Origin: Loxodes magnus
Taxonomy: Eukaryota > Ciliophora > Karyorelictea > Loxodida > Loxodidae
Assembly (NCBI GenBank): GCA_946699065.1
Contig: CAMPDV010001194.1
Span: 1-64,000, forward strand
Direction: 5' to 3'
Length of the DNA stretch: 64,000 bases
Shown here: positions 1 to 11,395 of the stretch, one piece after another
Layout of the letters: the number at the start of each line of letters is the position of its first letter
How positions within the stretch are numbered: position 1 is the stretch's first letter
Made by a program: the position numbers and the translations under genes
Notes under the pieces: model-generated
What the model saw: only the letters and a program-made list of their open reading frames with translations
What the model was told of the DNA's origin: nothing
Database searches by the model: none

Positions 1-240
1 ATGCTTATAGAAGTAATAAGTATTTAGAAAAGTCATGAAGTAAAGTAAGAAAAGAAGATAGAGTTTCAGTTTTAAGGAGTATGCTTATAGAAGTAATAAG
101 TATTTATAAAAGTGAAGAAGTAAAGTAAGAAAAGAAGATAGAATTTCAGTTTTAAGGAGTATGCTTTGAGAAGTAATAAGTATTTATAAAAGTGAAGAAG
201 TAAAGTAAGAAAAGAAGATAGAGTTTCAGTTTTAAGGAGT

Positions 241-319
241 ATGCTTATAGAAGTAATAAGTATTTAGAAAAGTGATGAAGTAAAGTAAGAAAAGAAGATA
301 GAGTTTCGTTTTAAGGAGT
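241..319 (+). repeat. First 79-bp monomer variant (TTTCG form)
   Basis: This copy is one base shorter than its neighbours because TTTCAGTTTT has become TTTCGTTTT. The next copy therefore starts at 320. Loss of the A creates a CpG, absent from the 80-bp consensus. The same deletion recurs throughout the window, so it is an old, amplified allele and not a sequencing slip. Each 79-bp copy also changes the reading frame by a different amount from an 80-bp copy. Confidence 0.93.
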
Positions 320-1036
320 ATGCTTATGGAAGTAATAAGTATTTAGAAAAGAGAAGAAGTAAAGTAAGAAAAGAAGATAGAGTTTCAGTTTTAAGGAGTA
401 TGCTTATAGAAGTAATAAGTATTTAGAAAAGAGAAGAAGTAAAGTAAGAAAAGAAGATAGAGTTTCAGTTTTAAGGAGTATGCTTTGAGAAGTAATAAGT
501 ATTTAGAAAAGTGATGAAGTAAAGTAAGAAAAGAAGATAGAGTTTCGTTTTAAGGAGTATGCTTATAGAAGTAATAAGTATTTAGAAAAGTGATGAAGTA
601 AAGTAAGAAAAGAAGATAGAGTTTCGTTTTAAGGAGTATGTTTTGAGAAGTAATAAGTTTTAGAAAAGTGAAGAAGTAAAGTAAGAAAAAAAGATAGAGT
701 TTCAGTTTTAAGGAGTATGCTTATAGAAGTAATAAGTATTTATAAAAGTGAAGAAGTAAAGTAAGAAAAGAAGATAGAGTTTCAGTTTTAAGGAGTATGC
801 TTATAGAAGTAATAAGTATTTAGAAAAGTGATGAAGTAAAGTAAGAAAAGAAGATAGAGTTTCAGTTTTAAGGAGTATGTTTTGAGAAGTAATAAGTATT
901 TAGAAAAGTGATGAAGTAAAGTAAGAAAAGAAGATTCAGTTTCAGTTTTAAGGAGTATGTTTTGAGAAGTAATAAGTATTTAGAAAAGTGATGAAGTAAA
1001 GTAAGAAAAGAAGATAGAGTTTCAGTTTTAAGGAGT

Positions 1037-1116
1037 ATGCTTATAGAAGTAATAAGTATTTAGAAAAGTGAAGAAGTAAAGTAAGAAAAGAAGATAGAGT
1101 TTCAGTTTTAAGGAGT
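1037..1116 (+). repeat. Representative 80-bp monomer
   Basis: A copy close to consensus, usable as the reference unit. Counted composition is A 37, G 19, T 22, C 2: 26% GC and 70% purine on this strand. Order of parts: head ATGCTTATAG (unit bases 1-10), AAGTAATAAGTATTTAG (11-27), a purine-rich middle (28-58) broken by isolated T, then ATAGAGTTTCAG (58-69) and the tail TTTTAAGGAGT (70-80). The only two C residues are at unit bases 4 and 67. This form contains no CpG. Nearly all variation between copies falls at unit bases 4-10, 17-19, 26-36, 41, 48-56, 60-64 and 66-69. Confidence 0.95.
1045..1090 (+). repeat. Internal duplication inside the monomer
   Basis: Unit bases 9-32 (1045-1068) and 36-54 (1072-1090) are copies of one shorter element. 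Both read AGAAGTAA, then AGTA, then AGAAAAG. In the first copy these blocks are separated by two extra bases (TA) and three extra bases (TTT); in the second they are contiguous. All 19 bases of the second copy match the first, and the offset is 27 bases. TGA separates the two copies. This suggests the 80-bp satellite grew from an older purine-rich element of about 20-27 bp; the 5 bp of length difference would be later insertions or deletions. Confidence 0.8.
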
Positions 1117-3110
1117 ATGTTTTGAGAAGTAATAAGTATTTAGAAAAGTGAAGAAGTAAAGTAAGAAAAGAAGATAGAGTTTCGTTTTAAGGAGTATGTT
1201 TTGAGAAGTAATAAGTATTTAGAAAAGTGAAGAAGTAAAGTAAGAAAAGAAGATAGAGTTTCGTTTTAAGGAGTATGCTTATAGAAGTAATAAGTATTTA
1301 GAAAAGAGAAGAAGTAAAGTAAGAAAAGAAGATAGAGTTTCAGTTTTAAGGAGTCTGCTTTGAGAAGTAATAAGTATTTATAAAAGTGAAGAAGTAAAGT
1401 AAGAAAAGAAGATAGAGTTTCGTTTTAAGGAGTATGCTTATAGAAGTAATAAGTATTTATAAAAGTGAAGAAGTAAAGTAAGAAAAGAAGATAGAGTTTC
1501 AGTTTTAAGGAGTATGCTTATAGAAGTAATAAGTATTTAGAAAAGTGATGAAGTAAAGTAAGAAAAGAAGATAGAGTTTCAGTTTTAAGGAGTATGCTTT
1601 GAGAAGTAATAAGTATTTAGAAAAGTGAAGAAGTAAAGTAAGAAAAGAAGATAGAGTTTCAGTTTTAAGGAGTATGCTTATGGAAGTAATAAGTATTTAG
1701 AAAAGTGAAGAAGTAAAGTAAGAAAAGAAGATAGAGTTTCAGTTTTAAGGAGTATGCTTATAGAAGTAATAAGTATTTATAAAAGTGAAGAAGTAAAGTA
1801 AGAAAAGAAGATAGAGTTTCAGTTTTAAGGAGTATGCTTATAGAAGTAATAAGAATTTAGAAAAGTGATGAAGTAAAGTAAGAAAAGAAGATAGAGTTTC
1901 GTTTTAAGGAATATGTTTTGAGAAGTAATAAGTATTTAGAAAAGTGATGAAGTAAAGTAAGAAAAGAAGATAGAGTTTCAGTTTTAAGGAGTATGCTTTG
2001 AGAAGTAATAAGTATTTAGAAAGGAGAAGAAGTAAAGTAAGAAAAAAAGATAGAGTTTCAGTTTTAAGGAGTATGCTTATAGAAGTAATAAGTATTTATA
2101 AAAGTGAAGAAGTAAAGTAAGAAAAGAAGATAGAGTTTCAGTTTTAAGGAGTATGCTTATAGAAGTAATAAGTATTTAGAAAAGTGATGAAGTAAAATAA
2201 GAAAAGAAGATAGAGTTTCAGTTTTAAGGAGTATGCTTATAGAAGTAATAAGTATTTAGAAAAGAGAAGAAGTAAAGTAAGAAAAGAAGATAGAGTTTCA
2301 GTTTTAAGGAGTATGCTTATAGAAGTAATAAGTATTTAGAAAAGTCATGAAGTAAAGTAAGAAAAAAAGATAGAGTTTCAGTTTTAAGGAGTATGCTTAT
2401 AGAAGTAATAAGTATTTAGAAAAGTCATGAAGTAAAGTAAGAAAAAAAGATAGAGTTTCAGTTTTAAGGAGTATGCTTATAGAAGTAATAAGTATTTAGA
2501 AAAGTGATGAAGTAAAGTAAGAAAAGAAGATAGAGTTTCGTTTTAAGGAGTATGTTTTGAGAAGTAATAAGTATTTAGAAAAGTGATGAAGTAAAGTAAG
2601 AAAAGAAGATAGAGTTTCAGTTTTAAGGAGTATGCTTTGAGAAGTAATAAGTATTTAGAAAGGAGAAGAAGTAAAGTAAGAAAAAAAGATAGAGTTTCAG
2701 TTTTAAGGAGTATGCTTATAGAAGTAATAAGTATTTAGAAAAGTGATGAAGTAAAGTAAGAAAAGAAGATAGAGTTTCAGTTTTAAGGAGTATGCTTTGA
2801 GAAGTAATAAGTATTTAGAAAGGAGAAGAAGTAAAGTAAGAAAAAAAGATAGAGTTTCAGTTTTAAGGAGTATGCTTATAGAAGTAATAAGTATTTAGAA
2901 AAGAGAAGAAGTAAAGTAAGAAAAGAAGATAGAGTTTCGTTTTAAGGAGTATGCTTATGGAAGTAATAAGTATTTAGAAAAGTGAAGAAGTAAAGTAAGA
3001 AAAGAAGATAGAGTTTCAGTTTTAAGGAGTATGTTTTGAGAAGTAATAAGTATTTAGAAAAGTGAAGAAGTAAAGTAAGAAAAAAAGATAGAGTTTCAGT
3101 TTTAAGGAGT

Positions 3111-4390
3111 ATGCTTTGAGAAGTAATAAGTATTTAGAAAAGTGAAGAAGTAAAGTAAGAAAAGAAGATAGAGTTTCAGTTTTAAGGAGTATGCTTATGG
3201 AAGTAATAAGTATTTAGAAAAGAGAAGAAGTAAAGTAAGAAAAGAAGATAGAGTTTCAGTTTTAAGGAGTATGCTTATAGAAGTAATAAGTATTTAGAAA
3301 AGTCATGAAGTAAAGTAAGAAAAAAAGATAGAGTTTCAGTTTTAAGGAGTATGCTTTGAGAAGTAATAAGTATTTAGAAAGGAGAAGAAGTAAAGTAAGA
3401 AAAAAAGATAGAGTTTCAGTTTTAAGGAGTATGCTTTGAGAAGTAATAAGTATTTAGAAAAGTGAAGAAGTAAAGTAAGAAAAGAAGATAGAGTTTCGTT
3501 TTAAGGAGTATGCTTATGGAAGTAATAAGTATTTAGAAAAGTGATGAAGTAAAGTAAGAAAAGAAGATAGAGTTTCAGTTTTAAGGAGTATGTTTTGAGA
3601 AGTAATAAGTATTTAGAAAAGTGAAGAAGTAAAGTAAGAAAAGAAGATAGAGTTTCAGTTTTAAGGAGTATGCTTATGGAAGTAATAAGTATTTAGAAAA
3701 GAGAAGAAGTAAAGTAAGAAAAGAAGATAGAATTTCAGTTTTAAGGAGTATGCTTATAGAAGTAATAAGTATTTATAAAAGTGAAGAAGTAAAGTAAGAA
3801 AAGAAGATAGAGTTTCAGTTTTAAGGAGTATGCTTTGAGAAGTAATAAGTATTTAGAAAAGTGAAGAAGTAAAGTAAGAAAAGAAGATAGAGTTTCAGTT
3901 TTAAGGAGTATGCTTATGGAAGTAATAAGTATTTAGAAAAGAGAAGAAGTAAAGTAAGAAAAGAAGATAGAGTTTCAGTTTTAAGGAGTATGCTTATAGA
4001 AGTAATAAGTATTTAGAAAAGTCATGAAGTAAAGTAAGAAAAAAAGATAGAGTTTCAGTTTTAAGGAGTATGCTTTGAGAAGTAATAAGTATTTAGAAAG
4101 GAGAAGAAGTAAAGTAAGAAAAAAAGATAGAGTTTCAGTTTTAAGGAGTATGCTTTGAGAAGTAATAAGTATTTAGAAAAGTGAAGAAGTAAAGTAAGAA
4201 AAGAAGATAGAGTTTCGTTTTAAGGAGTATGCTTATGGAAGTAATAAGTATTTAGAAAAGTGAAGAAGTAAAGTAAGAAAAGAAGATAGAGTTTCAGTTT
4301 TAAGGAGTATGTTTTGAGAAGTAATAAGTATTTAGAAAAGTGAAGAAGTAAAGTAAGAAAAAAAGATAGAGTTTCAGTTTTAAGGAGTAT
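3111..4390 (+). repeat. 9-monomer tandem HOR, period 719 bp
   Basis: A run of nine monomers starting at 3111 begins again at 3830. Shared order: CTTTGAG/GTGAAG, CTTATGG/GAGAAG, CTTATAG/GTCATG with AAAAAAAG, CTTTGAG/AAGGAGAAG with AAAAAAAG, CTTTGAG/GTGAAG with TTTCG, then CTTATGG. Period 719 is eight 80-bp units plus one 79-bp unit. The first copy is complete (3111-3829) and the second runs to about 4390. A GTGATG monomer near 3541 is GTGAAG in the second copy, and one second-copy monomer near 3720 has GAATTTCAG. This is a local tandem duplication between the two block A copies. Confidence 0.82.
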
Positions 4391-4468
4391 GCTTATAGAA
4401 GTAATAAGTATTTATAAAAGTGAAGAAGTAAAGTAAGAAAAGAAGATAGAGTTTCAGTTTTAAGGAGT

Positions 4469-7400
4469 ATGCTTATAGAAGTAATAAGTATTTAGAAAAG
4501 TGATGAAGTAAAGTAAGAAAAGAAGATAGAGTTTCGTTTTAAGGAGTATGCTTATGGAAGTAATAAGTATTTAGAAAAGAGAAGAAGTAAAGTAAGAAAA
4601 GAAGATAGAGTTTCAGTTTTAAGGAGTATGCTTATAGAAGTAATAAGTATTTAGAAAAGAGAAGAAGTAAAGTAAGAAAAGAAGATAGAGTTTCAGTTTT
4701 AAGGAGTATGCTTTGAGAAGTAATAAGTATTTAGTAAAGTGATGAAGTAAAGTAAGAAAAGAAGATAGAGTTTCGTTTTAAGGAGTATGCTTATAGAAGT
4801 AATAAGTATTTAGAAAAGTGATGAAGTAAAGTAAGAAAAGAAGATAGAGTTTCGTTTTAAGGAGTATGTTTTGAGAAGTAATAAGTATTTAGAAAAGTGA
4901 AGAAGTAAAGTAAGAAAAGAAGATAGAGTTTCAGTTTTAAGGAGTATGCTTATAGAAGTAATAAGTATTTATAAAAGTGAAGAAGTAAAGTAAGAAAAGA
5001 AGATAGAGTTTCAGTTTTAAGGAGTATGCTTATAGAAGTAATAAGTATTTATAAAAGTGAAGAAGTAAAGTAAGAAAAGAAGATAGAATTTCAGTTTTAA
5101 GGAGTATGCTTATAGAAGTAATAAGTATTTATAAAAGTGAAGAAGTAAAGTAAGAAAAGAAGATAGAGTTTCAGTTTTAAGGAGTATGCTTATAGAAGTA
5201 ATAAGTATTTAGAAAAGTGATGAAGTAAAGTAAGAAAAGAAGATAGAGTTTCAGTTTTAAGGAGTATGCTTATAGAAGTAATAAGTATTTAGAAAAGTGA
5301 AGAAGTAAAGTAAGAAAAGAAGATAGAGTTTCAGTTTTAAGGAGTATGTTTTGAGAAGTAATAAGTATTTAGAAAAGTGAAGAAGTAAAGTAAGAAAAGA
5401 AGATAGAGTTTCGTTTTAAGGAGTATGTTTTGAGAAGTAATAAGTATTTAGAAAAGTGAAGAAGTAAAGTAAGAAAAGAAGATAGAGTTTCGTTTTAAGG
5501 AGTATGCTTATAGAAGTAATAAGTATTTAGAAAAGAGAAGAAGTAAAGTAAGAAAAGAAGATAGAGTTTCAGTTTTAAGGAGTCTGCTTTGAGAAGTAAT
5601 AAGTATTTATAAAAGTGAAGAAGTAAAGTAAGAAAAGAAGATAGAGTTTCGTTTTAAGGAGTATGCTTATAGAAGTAATAAGTATTTATAAAAGTGAAGA
5701 AGTAAAGTAAGAAAAGAAGATAGAGTTTCAGTTTTAAGGAGTATGCTTATAGAAGTAATAAGTATTTAGAAAAGTGATGAAGTAAAGTAAGAAAAGAAGA
5801 TAGAGTTTCAGTTTTAAGGAGTATGCTTTGAGAAGTAATAAGTATTTAGAAAAGTGAAGAAGTAAAGTAAGAAAAGAAGATAGAGTTTCAGTTTTAAGGA
5901 GTATGCTTATGGAAGTAATAAGTATTTAGAAAAGAGAAGAAGTAAAGTAAGAAAAGAAGATAGAGTTTCAGTTTTAAGGAGTATGCTTATAGAAGTAATA
6001 AGTATTTATAAAAGTGAAGAAGTAAAGTAAGAAAAGAAGATAGAGTTTCAGTTTTAAGGAGTATGCTTATAGAAGTAATAAGAATTTAGAAAAGTGATGA
6101 AGTAAAGTAAGAAAAGAAGATAGAGTTTCAGTTTTAAGGAGTATGTTTTGAGAAGTAATAAGTATTTAGAAAAGTGATGAAGTAAAGTAAGAAAAGAAGA
6201 TAGAGTTTCAGTTTTAAGGAGTATGCTTTGAGAAGTAATAAGTATTTAGAAAGGAGAAGAAGTAAAGTAAGAAAAAAAGATAGAGTTTCAGTTTTAAGGA
6301 GTATGCTTATAGAAGTAATAAGTATTTATAAAAGTGAAGAAGTAAAGTAAGAAAAGAAGATAGAGTTTCAGTTTTAAGGAGTATGCTTATAGAAGTAATA
6401 AGTATTTAGAAAAGTGATGAAGTAAAATAAGAAAAAAAGATAGAGTTTCAGTTTTAAGGAGTATGCTTATAGAAGTAATAAGTATTTAGAAAAGAGAAGA
6501 AGTAAAGTAAGAAAAGAAGATAGAGTTTCAGTTTTAAGGAGTATGCTTTGAGAAGTAATAAGTATTTAGAAAGGAGAAGAAGTAAAGTAAGAAAAGAAGA
6601 TAGAGTTTCAGTTTTAAGGAGTATGCTTATAGAAGTAATAAGTATTTAGAAAAGTCATGAAGTAAAGTAAGAAAAAAAGATAGAGTTTCAGTTTTAAGGA
6701 GTATGCTTATAGAAGTAATAAGTATTTAGAAAAGTGATGAAGTAAAGTAAGAAAAGAAGATAGAGTTTCGTTTTAAGGAGTATGTTTTGAGAAGTAATAA
6801 GTATTTAGAAAAGTGATGAAGTAAAGTAAGAAAAGAAGATAGAGTTTCAGTTTTAAGGAGTATGCTTTGAGAAGTAATAAGTATTTAGAAAGGAGAAGAA
6901 GTAAAGTAAGAAAAAAAGATAGAGTTTCAGTTTTAAGGAGTATGCTTATAGAAGTAATAAGTATTTAGAAAAGTGATGAAGTAAAGTAAGAAAAGAAGAT
7001 AGAGTTTCAGTTTTAAGGAGTATGCTTTGAGAAGTAATAAGTATTTAGAAAGGAGAAGAAGTAAAGTAAGAAAAAAAGATAGAGTTTCAGTTTTAAGGAG
7101 TATGCTTATAGAAGTAATAAGTATTTAGAAAAGAGAAGAAGTAAAGTAAGAAAAGAAGATAGAGTTTCGTTTTAAGGAGTATGCTTATGGAAGTAATAAG
7201 TATTTAGAAAAGTGAAGAAGTAAAGTAAGAAAAGAAGATAGAGTTTCAGTTTTAAGGAGTATGTTTTGAGAAGTAATAAGTATTTAGAAAAGTGAAGAAG
7301 TAAAGTAAGAAAAAAAGATAGAGTTTCAGTTTTAAGGAGTATGTTTTGAGAAGTAATAAGTATTTAGAAAAGTGAAGAAGTAAAGTAAGAAAAGAAGATA

Positions 7401-7530
7401 GAGTTTCAGTTTTAAGGAGTATGCTTATGGAAGTAATAAGTATTTAGAAAAGAGAAGAAGTAAAGTAAGAAAAGAAGATAGAGTTTCAGTTTTAAGGAGT
7501 ATGCTTATAGAAGTAATAAGTATTTAGAAA
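4469..7530 (+). repeat. HOR block A, copy 2
   Basis: Second copy of the 53-monomer order seen at about 240-3290. It follows after a 1.2 kb stretch made of the 719-bp repeat. The correspondence ends near 7530-7610, where an extra GAGAAG monomer precedes the GTCATG monomer and the orders then diverge. It differs from copy 1 by scattered substitutions and by TTTCAG in place of TTTCG near 6130, which moves the offset from 4,229 to 4,230. Confidence 0.78.
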
Positions 7531-8039
7531 AGAGAAGAAGTAAAGTAAGAAAAGAAGATAGAGTTTCAGTTTTAAGGAGTATGCTTATAGAAGTAATAAG
7601 TATTTAGAAAAGTCATGAAGTAAAGTAAGAAAAAAAGATAGAGTTTCAGTTTTAAGGAGTATGCTTTGAGAAGTAATAAGTATTTAGAAAAGTGATGAAG
7701 TAAAGTAAGAAAAGAAGATAGAGTTTCGTTTTAAGGAGTATGCTTATGGAAGTAATAAGTATTTAGAAAAGTGAAGAAGTAAAGTAAGAAAAGAAGATAG
7801 AGTTTCAGTTTTAAGGAGTATGTTTTGAGAAGTAATAAGTATTTAGAAAAGTGAAGAAGTAAAGTAAGAAAAAAAGATAGAGTTTCAGTTTTAAGGAGTA
7901 TGCTTTGAGAAGTAATAAGTATTTAGAAAAGTGATGAAGTAAAGTAAGAAAAGAAGATAGAGTTTCGTTTTAAGGAGTATGCTTATGGAAGTAATAAGTA
8001 TTTAGAAAAGTGAAGAAGTAAAGTAAGAAAAGAAGATAG

Positions 8040-11000
8040 AGTTTCAGTTTTAAGGAGTATGCTTATAGAAGTAATAAGTATTTATAAAAGTGAAGAAGTA
8101 AAGTAAGAAAAGAAGATAGAGTTTCAGTTTTAAGGAGTATGCTTATAGAAGTAATAAGTATTTAGAAAAGTGAAGAAGTAAAGTAAGAAAAGAAGATAGA
8201 GTTTCGTTTTAAGGAGTATGTTTTGAGAAGTAATAAGTATTTAGAAAAGTGATGAAGTAAAGTAAGAAAAGAAGATAGAGTTTCAGTTTTAAGGAGTATG
8301 CTTATAGAAGTAATAAGTATTTATAAAAGTGAAGAAGTAAAGTAAGAAAAAAAGATAGAGTTTCAGTTTTAAGGAGTATGCTTATAGAAGTAATAAGTAT
8401 TTATAAAAGTGAAGAAGTAAAGTAAGAAAAGAAGATAGAATTTCAGTTTTAAGGAGTATGCTTTGAGAAGTAATAAGTATTTAGAAAAGTGAAGAAGTAA
8501 AGTAAGAAAAGAAGATAGAGTTTCAGTTTTAAGGAGTATGCTTATAGAAGTAATAAGTATTTATAAAAGTGAAGAAGTAAAGTAAGAAAAGAAGATAGAG
8601 TTTCAGTTTTAAGGAGTATGCTTATAGAAGTAATAAGTATTTAGAAAAGTCATGAAGTAAAGTAAGAAAAAAAGATAGAGTTTCAGTTTTAAGGAGTATG
8701 CTTATAGAAGTAATAAGTATTTATAAAAGTGAAGAAGTAAAGTAAGAAAAGAAGATAGAATTTCAGTTTTAAGGAGTATGCTTTGAGAAGTAATAAGTAT
8801 TTAGAAAAGTGAAGAAGTAAAGTAAGAAAAGAAGATAGAGTTTCAGTTTTAAGGAGTATGCTTATAGAAGTAATAAGTATTTAGAAAAGTGAAGAAGTAA
8901 AGTAAGAAAAGAAGATAGAGTTTCAGTTTTAAGGAGTATGTTTTGAGAAGTAATAAGTATTTAGAAAAGTGAAGAAGTAAAGTAAGAAAAGAAGATAGAA
9001 TTTCAGTTTTAAGGAGTATGCTTTGAGAAGTAATAAGTATTTAGAAAAGTGAAGAAGTAAAGTAAGAAAAGAAGATAGAGTTTCAGTTTTAAGGAGTATG
9101 CTTATAGAAGTAATAAGTATTTAGAAAAGTGAAGAAGTAAAGTAAGAAAAGAAGATAGAGTTTCAGTTTTAAGGAGTATGCTTATAGAAGTAATAAGTAT
9201 TTAGAAAAGTCATGAAGTAAAGTAAGAAAAGAAGATAGAGTTTCAGTTTTAAGGAGTATGCTTATAGAAGTAATAAGTATTTATAAAAGTGAAGAAGTAA
9301 AGTAAGAAAAGAAGATAGAATTTCAGTTTTAAGGAGTATGCTTATAGAAGTAATAAGTATTTATAAAAGTGAAGAAGTAAAGTAAGAAAAGAAGATAGAG
9401 TTTCAGTTTTAAGGAGTATGCTTTGAGAAGTAATAAGTATTTAGAAAGGAGAAGAAGTAAAGTAAGAAAAAAAGATAGAGTTTCAGTTTTAAGGAGTATG
9501 CTTATAGAAGTAATAAGTATTTATAAAAGTGAAGAAGTAAAGTAAGAAAAGAAGATAGAGTTTCAGTTTTAAGGAGTATGCTTATAGAAGTAATAAGTAT
9601 TTATAAAAGTGAAGAAGTAAAGTAAGAAAAGAAGATAGAGTTTCAGTTTTAAGGAGTATGCTTATAGAAGTAATAAGTATTTATAAAAGTGAAGAAGTAA
9701 AGTAAGAAAAGAAGATAGAGTTTCAGTTTTAAGGAGTATGTTTTGAGAAGTAATAAGTATTTAGAAAAGTGATGAAGTAAAGTAAGAAAAGAAGATAGAG
9801 TTTCAGTTTTAAGGAGTATGTTTTGAGAAGTAATAAGTATTTAGAAAAGTGATGAAGTAAAGTAAGAAAAGAAGATAGAGTTTCAGTTTTAAGGAGTATG
9901 CTTATAGAAGTAATAAGTATTTATAAAAGTGAAGAAGTAAAGTAAGAAAAGAAGATAGAGTTTCAGTTTTAAGGAGTATGCTTATAGAAGTAATAAGTAT
10001 TTAGAAAAGTGATGAAGTAAAGTAAGAAAAGAAGATAGAGTTTCGTTTTAAGGAGTATGTTTTGAGAAGTAATAAGTATTTAGAAAAGTGATGAAGTAAA
10101 GTAAGAAAAGAAGATAGAGTTTCAGTTTTAAGGAGTATGCTTTGAGAAGTAATAAGTATTTAGAAAGGAGAAGAAGTAAAGTAAGAAAAAAAGATAGAGT
10201 TTCAGTTTTAAGGAGTATGCTTATAGAAGTAATAAGTATTTATAAAAGTGAAGAAGTAAAGTAAGAAAAGAAGATAGAGTTTCAGTTTTAAGGAGTATGC
10301 TTATAGAAGTAATAAGTATTTAGAAAAGTCATGAAGTAAAGTAAGAAAAAAAGATAGAGTTTCAGTTTTAAGGAGTATGCTTATAGAAGTAATAAGTATT
10401 TATAAAAGAGAAGAAGTAAAGTAAGAAAAGAAGATAGAGTTTCAGTTTTAAGGAGTCTGCTTTGAGAAGTAATAAGTATTTAGAAAAGTGAAGAAGTAAA
10501 GTAAGAAAAGAAGATAGAGTTTCGTTTTAAGGAGTATGCTTATGGAAGTAATAAGTATTTAGAAAAGTGAAGAAGTAAAGTAAGAAAAGAAGATAGAGTT
10601 TCAGTTTTAAGGAGTATGCTTATAGAAGTAATAAGTATTTAGAAAAGTGAAGAAGTAAAGTAAGAAAAGAAGATAGAGTTTCAGTTTTAAGGAGTATGCT
10701 TTGAGAAGTAATAAGTATTTAGAAAAGTGATGAAGTAAAGTAAGAAAAGAAGATAGAGTTTCGTTTTAAGGAGTATGCTTATGGAAGTAATAAGTATTTA
10801 GAAAAGAGAAGAAGTAAAGTAAGAAAAGAAGATAGAGTTTCAGTTTTAAGGAGTATGCTTTGAGAAGTAATAAGTATTTAGAAAAGTCATGAAGTAAAGT
10901 AAGAAAAAAAGATAGAGTTTCAGTTTTAAGGAGTATGCTTATAGAAGTAATAAGTATTTATAAAAGTGAAGAAGTAAAGTAAGAAAAGAAGATAGAATTT

Positions 11001-11395
11001 CAGTTTTAAGGAGTATGCTTTGAGAAGTAATAAGTATTTAGAAAAGTGAAGAAGTAAAGTAAGAAAAGAAGATAGAGTTTCAGTTTTAAGGAGTATGCTT
11101 ATAGAAGTAATAAGTATTTATAAAAGTGAAGAAGTAAAGTAAGAAAAGAAGCTAGAGTTTCAGTTTTAAGGAGTATGCTTATAGAAGTAATAAGTATTTA
11201 GAAAAGTGAAGAAGTAAAGTAAGAAAAGAAGATAGAGTTTCGTTTTAAGGAGTATGTTTTGAGAAGTAATAAGTATTTAGAAAAGTGATGAAGTAAAGTA
11301 AGAAAAGAAGATAGAGTTTCAGTTTTAAGGAGTATGCTTATAGAAGTAATAAGTATTTAGAAAAGTGAAGAAGTAAAGTAAGAAAAGAAGATAGA
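8040..11395 (+). repeat. HOR block B, copy 1 (period 3,355 bp, 42 monomers)
   Basis: The variant order from about 8040 to 9420 recurs at offset 3,355 (11396 onward). From 9421 to about 11190 it recurs at offset 3,915. The rare AGTCTG head at 10454 recurs at 14369. Period 3,355 is 42 monomers with five 79-bp units, so this segment is poor in the short form. A substitution GATAGAG to GCTAGAG near 11151 is private to this copy. Confidence 0.82.

Larger units (their letters stand above)
240..3290 (+). repeat. HOR block A, copy 1 (offset 4,228-4,230 bp, 53 monomers)
   Basis: The order of monomer variants here is repeated at about 4469-7530. Markers: a rare head AGTCTG at 1352 recurs at 5581 (offset 4,229), and the rare AGAATTTAGAAAAG form near 1850 recurs near 6080. 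The offset equals 53 monomers of which 11 are 79 bp. Small differences include a one-base loss (AAGTTTTAG) near 657 and AGGAATATG near 1909, both only in this copy. The copy edges are approximate. Confidence 0.8.

Noticed and set aside
70-83. TTTTAAGGAGTATG as a bacterial ribosome-binding site and start codon
   Set aside because: The motif recurs in about 800 copies, the first ATG is only one base from AAGGAG, and the frame ends after 2, 8 or at most 15 codons. No bacterial context is visible.
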